NCBI RefSeq assembly: GCF_021026335.1
Contig: NZ_JAJNCY010000012.1
Span: 1 to 64,000, forward strand
Direction of reading: 5' to 3'
Length of the DNA: 64,000 nt
From: Rhizobium sp. C1
Lineage (GTDB): Bacteria; Pseudomonadota; Alphaproteobacteria; Rhizobiales; Rhizobiaceae
The translations under genes and the position numbers were made by a program. This document shows, in pieces, positions 35,280 through 43,953 of this stretch. Positions within the stretch are counted from its first letter, which is position 1, and each line of letters begins with the position of its first letter. The notes below the pieces were generated by a model that worked only from the letters and a program-made list of their open reading frames with translations, did no database searches and was not told where the DNA came from.

Positions 35280-36875
35280 ATGGCACCTCGCGTACTCGTA
35301 TCTGACGAACTGTCGGAAACCGCCGTCCAGATCTTCCGCGATCGCGGCGTCGATGTCGATTTCATGCCGAAGCTCGGCAAGGACAAGGAAAAGCTCCTCG
35401 AGTTGATCCCGCAATATGACGGTCTTGCCATCCGTTCGGCCACCAAGGCGACGGAGAAGCTGATCGCGGCTGCGACCAATCTGAAGGTTATCGGCCGCGC
35501 CGGCATCGGTGTCGACAACGTTGACATCCCGGCCGCCTCCAAGCGCGGTATCATCGTGATGAACACGCCCTTCGGCAACTCGATCACGACCGCCGAACAC
35601 GCCATCGCGCTGATGTTTGCCGTGGCCCGTCAGCTTCCCGCAGCGGACACCTCCACGCAGGCCGGCAAGTGGGAAAAGTCGAAGTTCATGGGTGTCGAAA
35701 TCACCGGCAAGACGCTCGGCGTCATCGGTGCCGGCAATATCGGCTCCATCGTCTGCGCCCGCGCCATCGGCCTGCGCATGAATGTCATTGCCTATGACCC
35801 CTTCCTGTCGAAGGAGCGCGCCCAGGAAATGGGCGTCGAGAAGGTCGAGTTGGACGATCTGCTCGCCCGCGCCGATTTCATCACGCTGCATGTGCCGATG
35901 ACGGACAAGACGCGCGGCATCCTGAACAAGGAAGCGCTGGCCAAGACGAAGCCGGGCGTTCGCATCATCAACTGCGCCCGTGGTGGTCTGGTTGACGAGG
36001 CAGCGCTCGCCGAAGCCATCAAGTCCGGCCATGTCGCCGGTGCCGGCTTTGACGTGTTCGAGGTCGAGCCCGCCACCGAGAGCCCGCTCTTCGGTCTGGA
36101 AAACGTCGTCTGCACGCCGCATCTTGGTGCATCGACCACGGAAGCCCAGGAGAATGTGGCCCTGCAGGTTGCCGAACAGATGTCGGACTACCTCGTCAAG
36201 GGTGCCGTCTCCAACGCGATCAACATGCCCTCGATCACCGCTGAAGAAGCGCCGATCCTGAAGCCGTTCATCCGGCTCGCGGATTGCCTCGGTGCCTTCG
36301 TCGGTCAGGTCACGGAAGGTCCGATCAAGGAAATCGAAATCCTGTTCGACGGCGTCACCGCCACGATGAACACCAAGGCGCTGACCTCCGCGCTGCTGGC
36401 TGGTCTCATCCGTCCGCAGGTCGCCGACGTCAACATGGTTTCGGCCCCGATCATGGTCAAGGAAAAGGGCATCATCGTTTCCGAGGTCAAGCGCGACAAG
36501 ACCGGCGTTTATGACGGCTACATCAAGCTGACCGTGACGACCGAGACACAGACGCGCTCGGTGGCCGGTACGGTCTTCTCCGACGGCAAGCCGCGCTTCA
36601 TCCAGATCAAGGGCATCAACATGGATGCCGACGTCGGCGCCAACATGATCTATATCGCAAACACCGACGTTCCCGGCATGATCGGCTATATGGGTACGAC
36701 GCTGGGCGAAGGCGGCGTCAACATCGCCAACTTCCAGCTCGGCCGCGACAAGCAGGGCGGCGACGCCATCGCGCTTCTCTATGTCGACGAGAAGGTGAAG
36801 GACGAGGTTCTGGCCAAGCTGACCGCCCACCCGGCGATCCGCCAGGCCAAGCCGCTGGCGTTCAACGTCGACTGA
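35280..36875 (+). CDS. serA: D-3-phosphoglycerate dehydrogenase
   Basis: First step of serine synthesis from 3-phosphoglycerate. The 531-residue, long-type enzyme has an NAD-binding core with GVIGAGNIGSI near residue 150, catalytic Arg and Glu regions, and the HLGAST His motif near residue 280, followed by an intervening domain and a C-terminal ACT domain (from about 455). The ACT domain suggests feedback control by serine. It is immediately downstream of serC and ends at a strong terminator. GAGG precedes its ATG. Confidence 0.96.
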   Translation: MAPRVLVSDELSETAVQIFRDRGVDVDFMPKLGKDKEKLLELIPQYDGLAIRSATKATEKLIAAATNLKVIGRAGIGVDNVDIPAASKRGIIVMNTPFGNSITTAEHAIALMFAVARQLPAADTSTQAGKWEKSKFMGVEITGKTLGVIGAGNIGSIVCARAIGLRMNVIAYDPFLSKERAQEMGVEKVELDDLLARADFITLHVPMTDKTRGILNKEALAKTKPGVRIINCARGGLVDEAALAEAIKSGHVAGAGFDVFEVEPATESPLFGLENVVCTPHLGASTTEAQENVALQVAEQMSDYLVKGAVSNAINMPSITAEEAPILKPFIRLADCLGAFVGQVTEGPIKEIEILFDGVTATMNTKALTSALLAGLIRPQVADVNMVSAPIMVKEKGIIVSEVKRDKTGVYDGYIKLTVTTETQTRSVAGTVFSDGKPRFIQIKGINMDADVGANMIYIANTDVPGMIGYMGTTLGEGGVNIANFQLGRDKQGGDAIALLYVDEKVKDEVLAKLTAHPAIRQAKPLAFNVD

Positions 36876-36905
36876 TTGCGAACTCCCTGGCTATTGCAGG
36901 TTTGG

Positions 36906-36940
36906 CCCTGGCGCTTTTTGCGCCAGGGTTTTCTTTTTTC
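36906..36940 (+). terminator. Intrinsic terminator of serA
   Basis: CCCTGGCGC (36906-36914) pairs with GCGCCAGGG (36920-36928), followed by TTTTCTTTTTT. Confidence 0.9.
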
Positions 36941-37253
36941 GGCGTTCTTTCGCGGCGAAATGCAGGCCATTATGAATGTGAGCCTTTCAGCAATTCCTGC
37001 GCGCCGGAAGCGTCTTGATGCGAAGTTGTATCGCCTGAAGTCCTATGCTTTTTTGATGTTTTTCTAATGCTGTTTTTTGTCTTGCCGATATTCGTTATTC
37101 TTAAAATATTAACATATTGTTCATGAATATTAATTTTGGTGTTGAAATTGCAGGGGAATTATTTCTGGCTTCGGAGGAACTTAATGCTTCTTTGTTCGTT
37201 TTCGAGAACGAATAGAGTCAATAGGGTTCAAAGCCCGACACGGAGTGGAGTGC
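36941..37253 (+). promoter_or_regulatory. AT-rich upstream region of the phytochrome operon
   Basis: No coding sequence was recognised. The stretch 37075-37140 is notably AT-rich (for example TTAAAATATTAACATATTG), in contrast with the genes. It presumably carries the promoter for the response regulator, heme oxygenase and phytochrome operon. GGAGTGGAG precedes the RR start. Confidence 0.4.
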
Positions 37254-37634
37254 ATGAAAGTGCTGAGATCGAGCGTTCTGATCGTGGAAGACGAGCCATT
37301 GATCGCGTGGATGCTTGAAGATGTCGTGAGCTCCCTCGGCCTTGAGGTTGTGGGTCCTTTTCCCTCGATACGGGAGGCCTCTTCGCTGCTCGACGACGTT
37401 ACGCCTGAAGTCGCGCTTCTCGACGTCAACTTGCTCGATGGAGAGATCTTTCCGATCGCAGATCAGCTCAAAAGTCGCAACGTGCCGTTGATCTTCCATA
37501 CGGCGAACAGCAAGAGCGATGAGCTGGCAACCCGATACAGCGGCGCACAGGTGATTACCAAGCCGTCTGATCCTCAGCGGTTGCAGCAGGCCATCGGCGC
37601 TGCCCGTCAGGCGTCTGCAGGAATGTCCGCCTAG
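37254..37634 (+). CDS. Single-domain response regulator
   Basis: A 126-residue receiver domain with no output domain. The acidic pair EDE lies near residue 13, phospho-acceptor Asp is residue 57 (LLDVN), and the late Lys is in VITKPSD near 104. It probably relays phosphate from the phytochrome kinase encoded downstream. ATG 37254 follows GGAG; a GTG at 37245 would add three residues. The next gene starts right after the stop, so the operon is tight. Confidence 0.9.
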   Translation: MKVLRSSVLIVEDEPLIAWMLEDVVSSLGLEVVGPFPSIREASSLLDDVTPEVALLDVNLLDGEIFPIADQLKSRNVPLIFHTANSKSDELATRYSGAQVITKPSDPQRLQQAIGAARQASAGMSA

Positions 37635-38201
37635 ATGACAGTCGCGAACGCATCGGCAGGGCCGTCGAACAATACTTTGCTGCAGGCCTTGAGAGACCAT
37701 ACTCATCAATTGCATCGCATGCTTGATGAGAGAGTCGCTGATCGCTCTATCGTGACCCATGATGGGTATGTCCGCTTCCTCACCATGCATGCGCGTGTTC
37801 TTCCGACTGTCGAGACATGGCTTGCCAGCACGCAGGAATTTCAATCGATCCCCGATTCAGATAATCGCAAGAGGTCAGCCGAGCTTGCGCGGGACTTCCA
37901 GCTCCTCAATGTACCCATGCCAGCGCCTCGAAACATGTCATTTTTAAATGAAACCGCCTCTGTTGCCGGTATTTGTTACGTGCTGGAAGGCTCGCGGTTG
38001 GGCGGCGCCTATCTGGCCACCCTGATTGGCAGAGACGGTGCTTCGCATCCCGTGAACTTTCTTTCGCAGGGCCGCGACCTGCCGCTTTGGCGAAGCTTTC
38101 TTGACTGGCTTTCGACGCGCGAACAGTCAAGAAAAAGCATTGATCGTGCGACATATGCCGCCGAGGCCATGTTTGACGAATATCTTGCGGCGCTGGATTG
38201 A
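37635..38201 (+). CDS. bphO: Biliverdin-producing heme oxygenase (BphO)
   Basis: Oxidises heme to biliverdin, the bacteriophytochrome chromophore. A 188-residue helical protein of the BphO/HemO family. The proximal heme-ligand His lies in LRDHTHQLHRMLDE near residues 17-27, and the distal-helix segment GICYVLEGSRLGGAYL near 112-127 has the typical glycines. It begins immediately after the RR stop. The neighbouring phytochrome can thus be supplied with chromophore from the same transcript. Confidence 0.9.
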   Translation: MTVANASAGPSNNTLLQALRDHTHQLHRMLDERVADRSIVTHDGYVRFLTMHARVLPTVETWLASTQEFQSIPDSDNRKRSAELARDFQLLNVPMPAPRNMSFLNETASVAGICYVLEGSRLGGAYLATLIGRDGASHPVNFLSQGRDLPLWRSFLDWLSTREQSRKSIDRATYAAEAMFDEYLAALD

Positions 38202-38321
38202 GCGGGCAGGGGTTTAAGCGCGAGGATATGGGTTTATCCTTGGCGGTTGTAATGAAAAAGATGCACGTGTCGGGGACGAATTTGTCTGGGTCCAGGGCGC
38301 AATAAACAGGAATGCGGCCAT

Positions 38322-40868
38322 ATGGCTCACGAAGTTGATCTGACAAGTTGCGATGCAGAGCCCATCCACCTTTTGGGACGCGTCCAGAAATTCGGCTATC
38401 TTCTGGCTGTCGATAACGAATGGATCATTTCATGGGCCTCCGAAAACATTGACGAGATTGCGTCGGACAGCGCGGTCAATCTGCTTGGACAGTCGGCGGA
38501 AGTGATCTTGCCGCGCGAAGCCATTCACTCCATTCGCAACCGGCTGCAATTCTTGCGGCCGCGCCGTGGCGTTGAGGTCGTGTATGGACTGGAATTGAAG
38601 TCCACTGACAAGCTTTTCGACGTGTCTGTTCATATTTCGGATGGCCATATTGTCATGGAATTCGAGCCTGCCGATCGGCTGGCGAGCATGGCGAATGACA
38701 TAGCCAATGTCAGAACGGCGATCGATCAGATTGGTGACCTGCCGTCGATGACGGCGATCTACAAGCAGACGGTTCGCTTTGTCCGGATGGTGTTGGGTTT
38801 CGACCGGGTCATGCTTTACCAATTTCAGCATGATGGCAGCGGTGAGGTTGTTGCCGAAGCGGTGAAGCACGGCAAGGAGCCCTTCATGGGCCTTCGCTAT
38901 CCCGCGAGCGATATACCGAAACAGGCCCGCGCCCTTTATGTCGAAAATCCGATCCGTCTGATTGCCGACGTTTCAGACGCGGGCGTACCTATCGTAGGGC
39001 ACGCGGCCCTCACGCCGGCCGGCGTGCTTGATCTTTCGGGAAGCCGGTTGCGGTCTGTCTCCCCCATCCATCTCGAATATCTGCGTAACATGGGCGTTGG
39101 CGCGTCCATGTCGATTTCGATCATCGTGAGTGGACAATTGTGGGGGTTGATCGCCTGTCATCACGACTTGCCGCACAGGCCGTCCATGAGCCAGCGGAGT
39201 TCCGCTCTGCTTTTCGGACAGATGCTGTCGTTGATTATCCAGATGCGAGAGAGTGCCGAAGAGAAGGCGAGCGACAGCCAGGTTTTCGACCTCACGACCA
39301 AGATCTCACGGGAAGTTGCCGCGGGCGCTGCAGTGTTTGACGTGCTTGTCTCCGCCGCCGGCGGGTTCATGGAGCTCCTGAAGGCAGACGGCTATGCTGT
39401 GGTGCACGAACAGGTGGTGGTGCTGCAAGGTGTGACGCCTTCCGAGGCGGAAGTTCTGCGCATCGGCGCGCGGCTGAATGGTCTGCCGGGTAACAAGGTC
39501 TTCGAGACAGACCATCTCGCGAGCTTCATGTCTGAAGCGGGGGCGTTTGCCGATGTTGCATCCGGTGTTCTCGTCATACCGCTTTCGCGCAGCCCCCGCG
39601 ACTACGTTATCTTTTTCCGCAAGGAGCAATCCCGGCACGTGAACTGGGCGGGAGATCCCGCAAAATCGGTGACGTTCAGCCAGAACGGTGCGCGGCTCTC
39701 GCCCCGGAAGAGCTTCGAAGCCTGGCATGAAACCGTATTGTGTCACAGTACACCGTGGACGCCACGGGATGTGCGCATTGCCGTGCAGCTACGGATCATG
39801 CTTCTCGAAATCGTGCTGAGTCTGACGGACGAGGCAGGTCGGGAGAAGAAGATGGCCGCGGAGCGGCAGGAGCTGCTGATTGCGGAACTCAATCATCGCG
39901 TCCGCAACATCCTCGGGCTGGTTCGTGGTCTAATCTCGCAGACCAATAGTGGTGGCGAGACGACAACGGAGTTTGTTCGGAAACTCGATAGCCGCGTTCA
40001 GTCCCTAGCGCGCGCGCACGATCACATCACGCGACAGAACTGGTCTGCCGTTTCTCTCAGGCAATTGCTGCAGACGGAGGCCGAAAGCTATCTGCTGGAT
40101 CGGAAGGACAGGCTGATCCTGAGGGGCCCGAACGTTCGGCTGTTACCGCAGGCCTTTTCTTCCATGGCGTTGGTCATGCATGAAATGCTGACGAATTCAG
40201 CCAAGTATGGCGCGATGTCCGACAAGTCTGGCCGCGTGGAAATCACGGTCTCGATCCACGAGAACGGGCCGCTGGTGATAGACTGGTGCGAGACAGGCGG
40301 GCCACGTGTCAATGCGCCGACCCGCCGTGGCTTCGGATCTACGATCGTTGAACGAACAGTTCCCTTTGAACTCGGAGGAGAGACCGAGATCTCTTATGAT
40401 CCGGAGGGGCTGCGCGCTCGCTTTCAACTGCCCGAGCATCATTTTGTGGTCGACCATGCCGAGAGCGATATGTCTGGCATCGGTTCTGCGATCCCCGCAA
40501 CGGATTTCGAGCCGCCTTATTCTGTTCTGGTCGTTGAGGACAATCTCATTATCGGCCTTGAGGCGGAGGAGATTTTCCAGGCGCTCGGCTGCGTGGATAT
40601 CGTCGTTGCGTCGAGCTTCAGGGTTGCGATGCAGACGGTGGAGCGTGCGGCAAGACCTTTTGACTTCGCGCTTCTCGACATTAATCTGGGGCCGGACACA
40701 AGCTTTGATATCGGTCGTCGGCTGCGTCAACAGGGCGTGCCCTTCGCTTTCGCGTCCGGCTATGGGGATAGTGCGCGTCTGCCGGAGGATTTGAGCGATG
40801 CGGTCAATATCGGCAAGCCCTATGACACGGACGCCATCAAGTCGCTACTTGGGGCGCTGCTGGGCTGA
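38322..40868 (+). CDS. bphP: Bacteriophytochrome, HWE-family histidine kinase with C-terminal receiver
   Basis: An 848-residue red/far-red photosensor. The domain order is PAS (about 15-120), GAF (about 140-310) with the PASDIP motif, PHY (about 320-500) with the SPRKSF tongue motif, an HWE-type kinase with His525 in ELNHRVRNIL and the late IDWCE motif, and a receiver with Asp786. A Cys at residue 10 precedes the PAS domain, the biliverdin attachment site. The architecture resembles Agp2 of Agrobacterium. The kinase-plus-receiver hybrid, with the separate RR, suggests a phosphorelay. Confidence 0.93.
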   Translation: MAHEVDLTSCDAEPIHLLGRVQKFGYLLAVDNEWIISWASENIDEIASDSAVNLLGQSAEVILPREAIHSIRNRLQFLRPRRGVEVVYGLELKSTDKLFDVSVHISDGHIVMEFEPADRLASMANDIANVRTAIDQIGDLPSMTAIYKQTVRFVRMVLGFDRVMLYQFQHDGSGEVVAEAVKHGKEPFMGLRYPASDIPKQARALYVENPIRLIADVSDAGVPIVGHAALTPAGVLDLSGSRLRSVSPIHLEYLRNMGVGASMSISIIVSGQLWGLIACHHDLPHRPSMSQRSSALLFGQMLSLIIQMRESAEEKASDSQVFDLTTKISREVAAGAAVFDVLVSAAGGFMELLKADGYAVVHEQVVVLQGVTPSEAEVLRIGARLNGLPGNKVFETDHLASFMSEAGAFADVASGVLVIPLSRSPRDYVIFFRKEQSRHVNWAGDPAKSVTFSQNGARLSPRKSFEAWHETVLCHSTPWTPRDVRIAVQLRIMLLEIVLSLTDEAGREKKMAAERQELLIAELNHRVRNILGLVRGLISQTNSGGETTTEFVRKLDSRVQSLARAHDHITRQNWSAVSLRQLLQTEAESYLLDRKDRLILRGPNVRLLPQAFSSMALVMHEMLTNSAKYGAMSDKSGRVEITVSIHENGPLVIDWCETGGPRVNAPTRRGFGSTIVERTVPFELGGETEISYDPEGLRARFQLPEHHFVVDHAESDMSGIGSAIPATDFEPPYSVLVVEDNLIIGLEAEEIFQALGCVDIVVASSFRVAMQTVERAARPFDFALLDINLGPDTSFDIGRRLRQQGVPFAFASGYGDSARLPEDLSDAVNIGKPYDTDAIKSLLGALLG

Positions 40869-40993
40869 AATGATCCAGAAACGCCTCTGGCTCTGACCTG
40901 TTATGGCCGGTTTGGCCAGCAGCGGGGTGTTTGGTGCCCGGCGCTCAGTTTTCACAATCGTTGATGCGTTTTCGCGGATATTTCCAAAACGAT

Positions 40994-41013
40994 CGGGGCG
41001 CCTAGACGCCCCG
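40994..41013 (+). terminator. Hairpin between bphP and the FliJ-like gene
   Basis: CGGGGCG (40994-41000) pairs with CGCCCCG (41007-41013). It lies between convergent genes and may serve both. A second hairpin, with AAGCG/CGCTT arms, is near 41060-41085 before the FliJ-like stop. Confidence 0.65.
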
Positions 41014-41117
41014 TTGTACGATTTCAGGATATCTTTGCCACGAACAGCGTGACCCCGCGCAAGCGTCTGCTGCCAGGCGCTTGCGAAGGGCCGTGCTCCT
41101 GCTGAAGGACGTCTGCG

Positions 41118-41468
41118 TCAGGCGCGCAGGCGGGCTGCGGTGTCGCGCTCTTCCAGCGCTGCCGCCTTGCTGTATTCGGCTTCCGCCTCTTCCAGCGCCA
41201 GCTCGGCTGCGTCCTGCTGAACCTTCAATTCCTTGATCGAACCGACGAGGTTATCGGCCCGCTGGCGAGCTGCCTTTGCGAAGGTCGGGTAGGCAAAGTG
41301 ATTCGGGTCGGTGATTCCCGACTTTTTTTCCTCGAAGGCGATTTGTGCCTCGAGATCGCGAATCATTCGCTCAAAATCCGCCATCATCATCTGTAACTGC
41401 TTCAATTGGCGGCGCTTTTCGTTAACCTGAAAATTCTTCAGGCGAACGAGGCTCTCACGTGACTTCAT
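41118..41468 (-). CDS. FliJ-like coiled-coil protein
   Basis: A 116-residue highly charged, helical protein with long heptad patterns (LKQLQMMMADFERMIRDLEA, DAAELALEEAEAEYSKAA). Many rhizobial annotations call this flagellar export protein FliJ. No flagellar genes are next to it; it is divergent from ctrA. The role in flagellar export is inferred only from family resemblance. ATG 41468 is preferred, with GGGAG ahead of it. A GTAA-CCATTCG-TTTAC near-CtrA box lies upstream at 41581-41595. Confidence 0.75.
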   Translation of the reverse strand: MKSRESLVRLKNFQVNEKRRQLKQLQMMMADFERMIRDLEAQIAFEEKKSGITDPNHFAYPTFAKAARQRADNLVGSIKELKVQQDAAELALEEAEAEYSKAAALEERDTAARLRA

Positions 41469-41910
41469 ACGCAATACTCCCGTGAAGTGAGACCTTCTGG
41501 GTTATGAACGCCGCAAACGAACGGCAATTCCCGGCGGCAGACGAAAAATCCACGGCAATCTTAATAAATTCCTACCGCTGGTAACCATTCGTTTACGGCC
41601 ATGGTGAATGATATGCGGGATGATTTAAGGGTCAGTAAACGACGAGGGCAAAAAAACGCCATATGTCATTGCTGAGTCGAAAGAGTCGGTTAGAGGGATT
41701 TCTTAACCTTGAAAGTTAGAATCTCTTAATCTGATTTCTCATGAAAATCAGGGGGCTGAGAAATTTCTTTAACGAATGAGAGACATCTTGCCAGGGTGAA
41801 TCAGAATTTGTTAACCATTTCGTGGCAGCTTCAAATCAGGCAACGACTGGATCCGTTCCGCGTGGGGCAGCCAACGAGGGACCTTGAGCGGCGGAAAAGG
41901 GGACAAGGGA
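41469..41910 (+). promoter_or_regulatory. ctrA promoter region with GANTC cluster and CtrA-like half sites
   Basis: Four GANTC sites lie at 41674, 41683, 41719 and 41798, about 130 bp in all, much denser than expected. CtrA-type half sites are frequent: TTAA-GGGTCAG-TAAAC at 41625-41640 (one mismatch from the full box), TTAACC at 41703 and TTAACCAT at 41811. A 7-bp inverted repeat, CTGATTT/AAATCAG, lies at 41731-41751. CcrM methylation and CtrA feedback control of ctrA are known in this class; the match here is by motif only. Confidence 0.65.
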
Positions 41911-42615
41911 ATGCGGGTTCTACTTATTGAAGACGACAGCGCGACGGCGCAGAGCATCGAACTGATGCTCAAATCCGAGAATTTCAACGTTTATACCACC
42001 GATCTCGGTGAAGAGGGTGTCGATCTCGGCAAGCTGTACGACTACGACATCATTCTTCTGGACCTCAATCTTCCCGACATGTCCGGCTATGAAGTGCTGC
42101 GTACACTTCGCCTGTCCAAGGTGAAGACGCCGATCCTCATCCTGTCCGGCATGGCTGGTATCGAAGACAAGGTTCGCGGTCTCGGCTTCGGGGCTGACGA
42201 CTACATGACGAAGCCCTTCCACAAGGACGAACTGGTTGCCCGCATCCACGCCATCGTTCGTCGCTCCAAGGGCCATGCCCAGTCGGTGATCGCGACGGGC
42301 GACCTGATCGTGAACCTCGACGCCAAGACGGTTGAAGTCGGCGGCCAGCGCGTTCACCTGACGGGCAAGGAATACCAGATGCTGGAGCTTCTTTCGCTCC
42401 GCAAGGGCACCACGCTCACCAAGGAAATGTTCCTCAACCACCTCTATGGCGGTATGGACGAGCCGGAATTGAAGATCATCGACGTCTTCATCTGCAAGCT
42501 GCGCAAGAAGCTCGCAAACGCTGCCGGCGGCGCAAACTATATCGAAACCGTCTGGGGTCGCGGCTATGTGCTGCGCGAGCCCGATGGCAATACGGACTAT
42601 CTCGAAACCGCCTGA
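41911..42615 (+). CDS. ctrA: CtrA cell-cycle master response regulator
   Basis: A 234-residue OmpR-family transcription factor. The receiver covers residues 1-120 with Asp51 in IILLDLNLP, and the winged-helix domain is the C-terminal part with [20 protein letters not shown] and [10 protein letters not shown]. The sequence closely follows Caulobacter CtrA. It controls cell-cycle, flagellar and envelope genes and binds TTAA-N7-TTAA. The C-terminus ends ETA, near the place where Caulobacter CtrA has its degron. ATG 41911 gives the canonical [14 protein letters not shown] start. RcdA, its degradation adaptor, is encoded in the same window. Confidence 0.97.
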   Translation: MRVLLIEDDSATAQSIELMLKSENFNVYTTDLGEEGVDLGKLYDYDIILLDLNLPDMSGYEVLRTLRLSKVKTPILILSGMAGIEDKVRGLGFGADDYMTKPFHKDELVARIHAIVRRSKGHAQSVIATGDLIVNLDAKTVEVGGQRVHLTGKEYQMLELLSLRKGTTLTKEMFLNHLYGGMDEPELKIIDVFICKLRKKLANAAGGANYIETVWGRGYVLREPDGNTDYLETA

Positions 42616-42645
42616 TTGGTTTCGCATATCCCGCCCAAGTTCCAG

Positions 42646-42678
42646 AGGCCTGCCGGCGACGGCGGGCCTTGTTGTTTT
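42646..42678 (+). terminator. Intrinsic terminator of ctrA
   Basis: AGGCCTGCC (42646-42654) pairs with GGCGGGCCT (42661-42669), one G-T pair, followed by TGTTGTTTT. Confidence 0.75.
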
Positions 42679-42719
42679 GGGCCATCGCATTTCAGTTGGC
42701 GATGTGCTAGACCACACGC

Positions 42720-42944
42720 ATGACCCTTTTGCTCGAAAAGGCCATCGATATCATTCGCAACCTGCCGGACCAGAGGCAGGACGAGTTGGCTGTGGCGCTC
42801 TTTGCCGCGGCCGGCGCGGGCGCGGACGAACTGTCTGAGCCTGCGTTGAGAGCTGTTCAGGATGGGCTGGAGGATGTTCGAGCCGGCCGCTTTGCCGATC
42901 CTTCGGAGATCGAGACGATTTTTGCTCGGCATCGTCGCGCATGA
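42720..42944 (+). CDS. Antitoxin of a ParDE/RelBE-like pair
   Basis: A 74-residue protein with an N-terminal helical stretch (LLEKAIDIIRNLPDQRQDELA) and an Ala-rich middle, then a segment resembling the toxin-clasping tail of RelB/ParD-type antitoxins (LEDVRAGRFADPSEIETIFA). It has no obvious standard DNA-binding motif, so repression may be weak or indirect. It overlaps the toxin start by four bases (ATGA). It lies just past the ctrA terminator. Confidence 0.8.
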   Translation: MTLLLEKAIDIIRNLPDQRQDELAVALFAAAGAGADELSEPALRAVQDGLEDVRAGRFADPSEIETIFARHRRA

Positions 42945-43231
42945 AGCTGCGTTATACGCAACGCGCTGCGCATGAACTCGATGAGATCAGTCTATATTTT
43001 CTCGATCACAATCCGAGGGCCGGCGAGGACTTCTTTGCCGCCCTTGATCTGCTTTTTAGCCATCTGAAGATCATGCCAGCTTTGGGCCGATCGACCAAGG
43101 TTGCGAATGTCCGCGTGCTGGTCGTGCCTCGGTACCCCTACCGGATATTCTATCTGGCTGAGGCGAATACCATAAGCATCCTGAGCGTCTTCCACACGGC
43201 ACGTGATCCGGGCACTGCACCTGCCGACTAA
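42941..43231 (+). CDS. ParE/RelE-family toxin
   Basis: A 96-residue RelE/ParE-superfamily toxin. YTQRAAHELDEISLYFLDHN at the start, the central strand VRVLVVPRYPYRIFYL, and the late ISILSVFHTARDP match the family. Family members either cleave mRNA on the ribosome (RelE) or poison gyrase (ParE); PYRIFY plus VFHTARD is more ParE-like. It overlaps the antitoxin upstream, and its stop overlaps the mnmD stop end by four bases. Both genes are typical accessory DNA. Confidence 0.9.
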   Translation: MKLRYTQRAAHELDEISLYFLDHNPRAGEDFFAALDLLFSHLKIMPALGRSTKVANVRVLVVPRYPYRIFYLAEANTISILSVFHTARDPGTAPAD

Positions 43232-43953
43232 GGTCGCTTTGTTCCGTAAAGCATTTCGCGCTTGCCGGCGAAGCCCGGACGGCGGAGGACTTCAAAGCCC
43301 GCGCCCTGCAGATTGCGGCGGACGAAACCTGCAGCGGCGTAGGTGGCGAAGGTGCCGTGCTTGCTTGTGTGTTCATGGAGCGCTTGCATGATATCGAGCG
43401 ACCACATGTCGGGATTGCGCGATGGGGCAAAGCCGTCGAGATACCACGCGTCGAACAGTCGGGCGCTGGCCTCGATGTTCTGACGCGCCGGGCCGCAGAC
43501 CACGGAGAGGCGGACGTTTTCGTCGAAATTGAGTGCAACCGTCCCTTCCGGACTGTCCGGCCAACGCGCAGTGAGGGCGTCACGTTCAGCATCCAGCAGT
43601 GGCCAGCGACCAAGAGCCTTGGCAATGCTGTCGCGCTCCATCGGGTAGAGTTCGAAGGAGATGAAATGAAGCCGGGCGGAGGCGGGCCTGTTAAACGCTT
43701 TCCATTGTCTCAGCGTTTCACAGAAATTCAGGCCGGTGCCGAAGCCGAGTTCGCCTATGACGAATTCGCCGCCTTCGGCCCATCGTCCGGGCAGGCCGTT
43801 GCCGTCGAGGAAGACATAGGCGCATTCGGCGCGGCCATCTTCGCGGCAATAAAAATGGTCGCCAAAGGCCGTCGAATAGGGCATATCGCCGTCGAGCCAT
43901 TCGAGCGGCTGGGGCTTTCCGGCCTCGGGTTTCGCGGGAGTTTCGTTGTCCAT
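43228..43953 (-). CDS. mnmD: MnmD, tRNA 5-methylaminomethyl-2-thiouridine methyltransferase
   Basis: A 241-residue SAM-dependent methyltransferase of the DUF752 family (the MnmC N-terminal-domain type). It makes mnm5 on the wobble uridine of tRNA. The ELGFGTGLNFCETL glycine loop near residue 65 is the SAM site, and YLDGFAPSRNPDMWS near residue 165 is the DGFxP catalytic signature. The ATG at 43953 overlaps the ATG of the divergent FAD oxidase by two bases. A standalone MnmD needs a separate oxidase to make its substrate. Confidence 0.9.
   Translation of the reverse strand: MDNETPAKPEAGKPQPLEWLDGDMPYSTAFGDHFYCREDGRAECAYVFLDGNGLPGRWAEGGEFVIGELGFGTGLNFCETLRQWKAFNRPASARLHFISFELYPMERDSIAKALGRWPLLDAERDALTARWPDSPEGTVALNFDENVRLSVVCGPARQNIEASARLFDAWYLDGFAPSRNPDMWSLDIMQALHEHTSKHGTFATYAAAGFVRRNLQGAGFEVLRRPGFAGKREMLYGTKRP

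Noticed and set aside
41731-41751. CTGATTT/AAATCAG repeat as a terminator
   Set aside because: It lies in the ctrA promoter region, has a short AT-rich stem and no T-run, so it is at most an operator or chance.
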